DNA of 14,354 nucleotides from Candidatus Hydrothermarchaeota archaeon (lineage in GTDB: Archaea; Hydrothermarchaeota; Hydrothermarchaeia; Hydrothermarchaeales; BMS3B): the NCBI GenBank assembly GCA_015521945.1, contig WANG01000166.1, positions 1-14,354 of the forward strand, in the 5' to 3' direction. The translations under genes and the position numbers were made by a program. Positions 13,898-14,354 of this stretch are shown here, one piece after another. The stretch's first letter is position 1. The number at the start of each line of letters is the position of its first letter. The notes below the pieces were generated by a model. The model was not told the origin of the DNA and made no database searches. It saw only the letters and a list, made by a program, of their open reading frames with translations.

Positions 13898-14354
13898 GTG
13901 GTTCTCAACAGAATTTTCGGAGGCGGTAAAAAGCAGAACCCCGGGAAATCTGTAAAAAAAGCGGAAGCAGATACTCCTCTCCTCTGGAGCCGTGATATCG
14001 GCGGCGACGTTTACTCGGTTTCCATCAGCGCAGACGGCAGATACGTAGCCGCTGGCTCACTGGATGACAAAGTCTACCTCTTTGACCGCTCAGGCAAATT
14101 GCTATGGAGCTACAGGACTGGTGGCTGGGTTAGATCGGTTTCCATCAGCGCAGACGGTGAATATGTAGCTGCCGGCTCAGGTAATAACATCTACTTATTT
14201 GACCGCTCAGGCAGGCTGCTGTGGAGTTACAGAACTGGCGGCTATGTTCACTCGGTTTCCATCAGCGCAGACGGCAGATACGTAGCAGCTGGCTCACGGG
14301 ACAAAAAAGTCTACCTCTTCAACAAAGACGGCAAGCTACTATGGAGCTATGAGA
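13898..14354 (+). CDS. Beta-propeller protein (WD40/PQQ-like repeats), 3' end outside window
   Basis: Only the first 152 codons are in the window. GTG 13898 is the start because GGTGA is 6 bases upstream, overlapping the previous stop, and because ATG 13896 in another frame stops within 60 bases. Residues 1-26 are basic and Gly-rich (MVLNRIFGGGKKQNPGKS), with no signal peptide, so a cytoplasmic location is likely. From residue 27 the protein consists of repeats of 39-40 residues of the form SVSISADGxYVAAGS ... VYLFDRSGxLLWSY, a blade pattern shared by WD40 and PQQ-type propellers. Such propellers usually act as protein-binding scaffolds. Its place after the coiled-coil and ESCRT-III-like genes suggests a partner role. 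Confidence 0.8.
   Translation, partial: MVLNRIFGGGKKQNPGKSVKKAEADTPLLWSRDIGGDVYSVSISADGRYVAAGSLDDKVYLFDRSGKLLWSYRTGGWVRSVSISADGEYVAAGSGNNIYLFDRSGRLLWSYRTGGYVHSVSISADGRYVAAGSRDKKVYLFNKDGKLLWSYE
14015..14354 (+). repeat. Tandem DNA repeats coding for propeller blades
   Basis: An identical 23-base segment occurs at 14015-14037, 14135-14157 and 14252-14274, giving unit lengths of 120 and 117 bases. The sequence between the copies is also similar, including the segments coding for LLWSY. The array continues past the window edge. Confidence 0.9.

Noticed and set aside
13896..13955. ATG 13896 as start of the last gene
   Set aside because: That frame hits TAA after about 20 codons. GTG 13898 opens directly into the propeller repeats.
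14015..14274. CRISPR-like array from regularly spaced 23-base repeats
   Set aside because: The spacing is about 94-97 bases, the intervals are similar to one another, and all lie in one open frame coding for propeller blades.

Overview
The window looks like a stretch of a high-GC archaeal chromosome, most likely euryarchaeal. The evidence is as follows. Several first genes have a TATA box centred about 25-28 bases before the start codon, so their mRNAs would be leaderless or nearly so. Internal operon genes carry GGAGGTG-type ribosome binding sites. Arginine is often AGG/AGA and isoleucine often ATA. A deoxyhypusine synthase (eIF5A modification) is encoded. The single tRNA has no encoded CCA. 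The exact lineage cannot be fixed from this sequence. Coding density is very high, with many 4-41 base overlaps.

Layout, left to right. (a) 1-1943, plus strand: the tail of an unidentified gene, a TctA-family membrane transporter, and a cysteine-rich thioredoxin-fold protein. (b) 1992-3492: a small P-loop kinase (plus) and an aminoglycoside-phosphotransferase-like kinase (minus) lie tail to tail with a 35-base overlap. In bacteria these two proteins are usually one fused polypeptide. (c) 3621-8235, plus: a five-gene, translationally coupled cell-surface glycan operon: a small three-helix membrane protein, a DUF4330-type membrane-anchored protein, a polymerase-like polytopic protein, a GT4 glycosyltransferase, and a second polymerase-like protein that appears paralogous to the first. 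(d) 11146-8195, minus: a three-gene operon encoding a secreted, sequon-rich, single-span protein with a cytoplasmic coiled coil, then deoxyhypusine synthase, then orotidine-5'-phosphate decarboxylase. pyrF runs into the glycan operon from the opposite direction with a 41-base overlap. (e) 11237-11307, plus: tRNA-Gly(CCC), with C instead of U at position 33. (f) 11428 to the window end, plus: a four-gene module behind its own strong promoter and with tight ribosome-binding-site spacing. It encodes an unrecognised 174-aa protein, a 521-aa coiled-coil protein, a 120-aa basic helical protein that resembles the core of ESCRT-III/Snf7 proteins, and the start of a cytoplasmic beta-propeller protein whose blades are nearly identical at the DNA level.

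The best candidates for something undescribed are the module in (f) and the split kinase pair in (b). The function of (f) is not established by the sequence. The ESCRT-III resemblance is a by-eye pattern match that needs a profile search.
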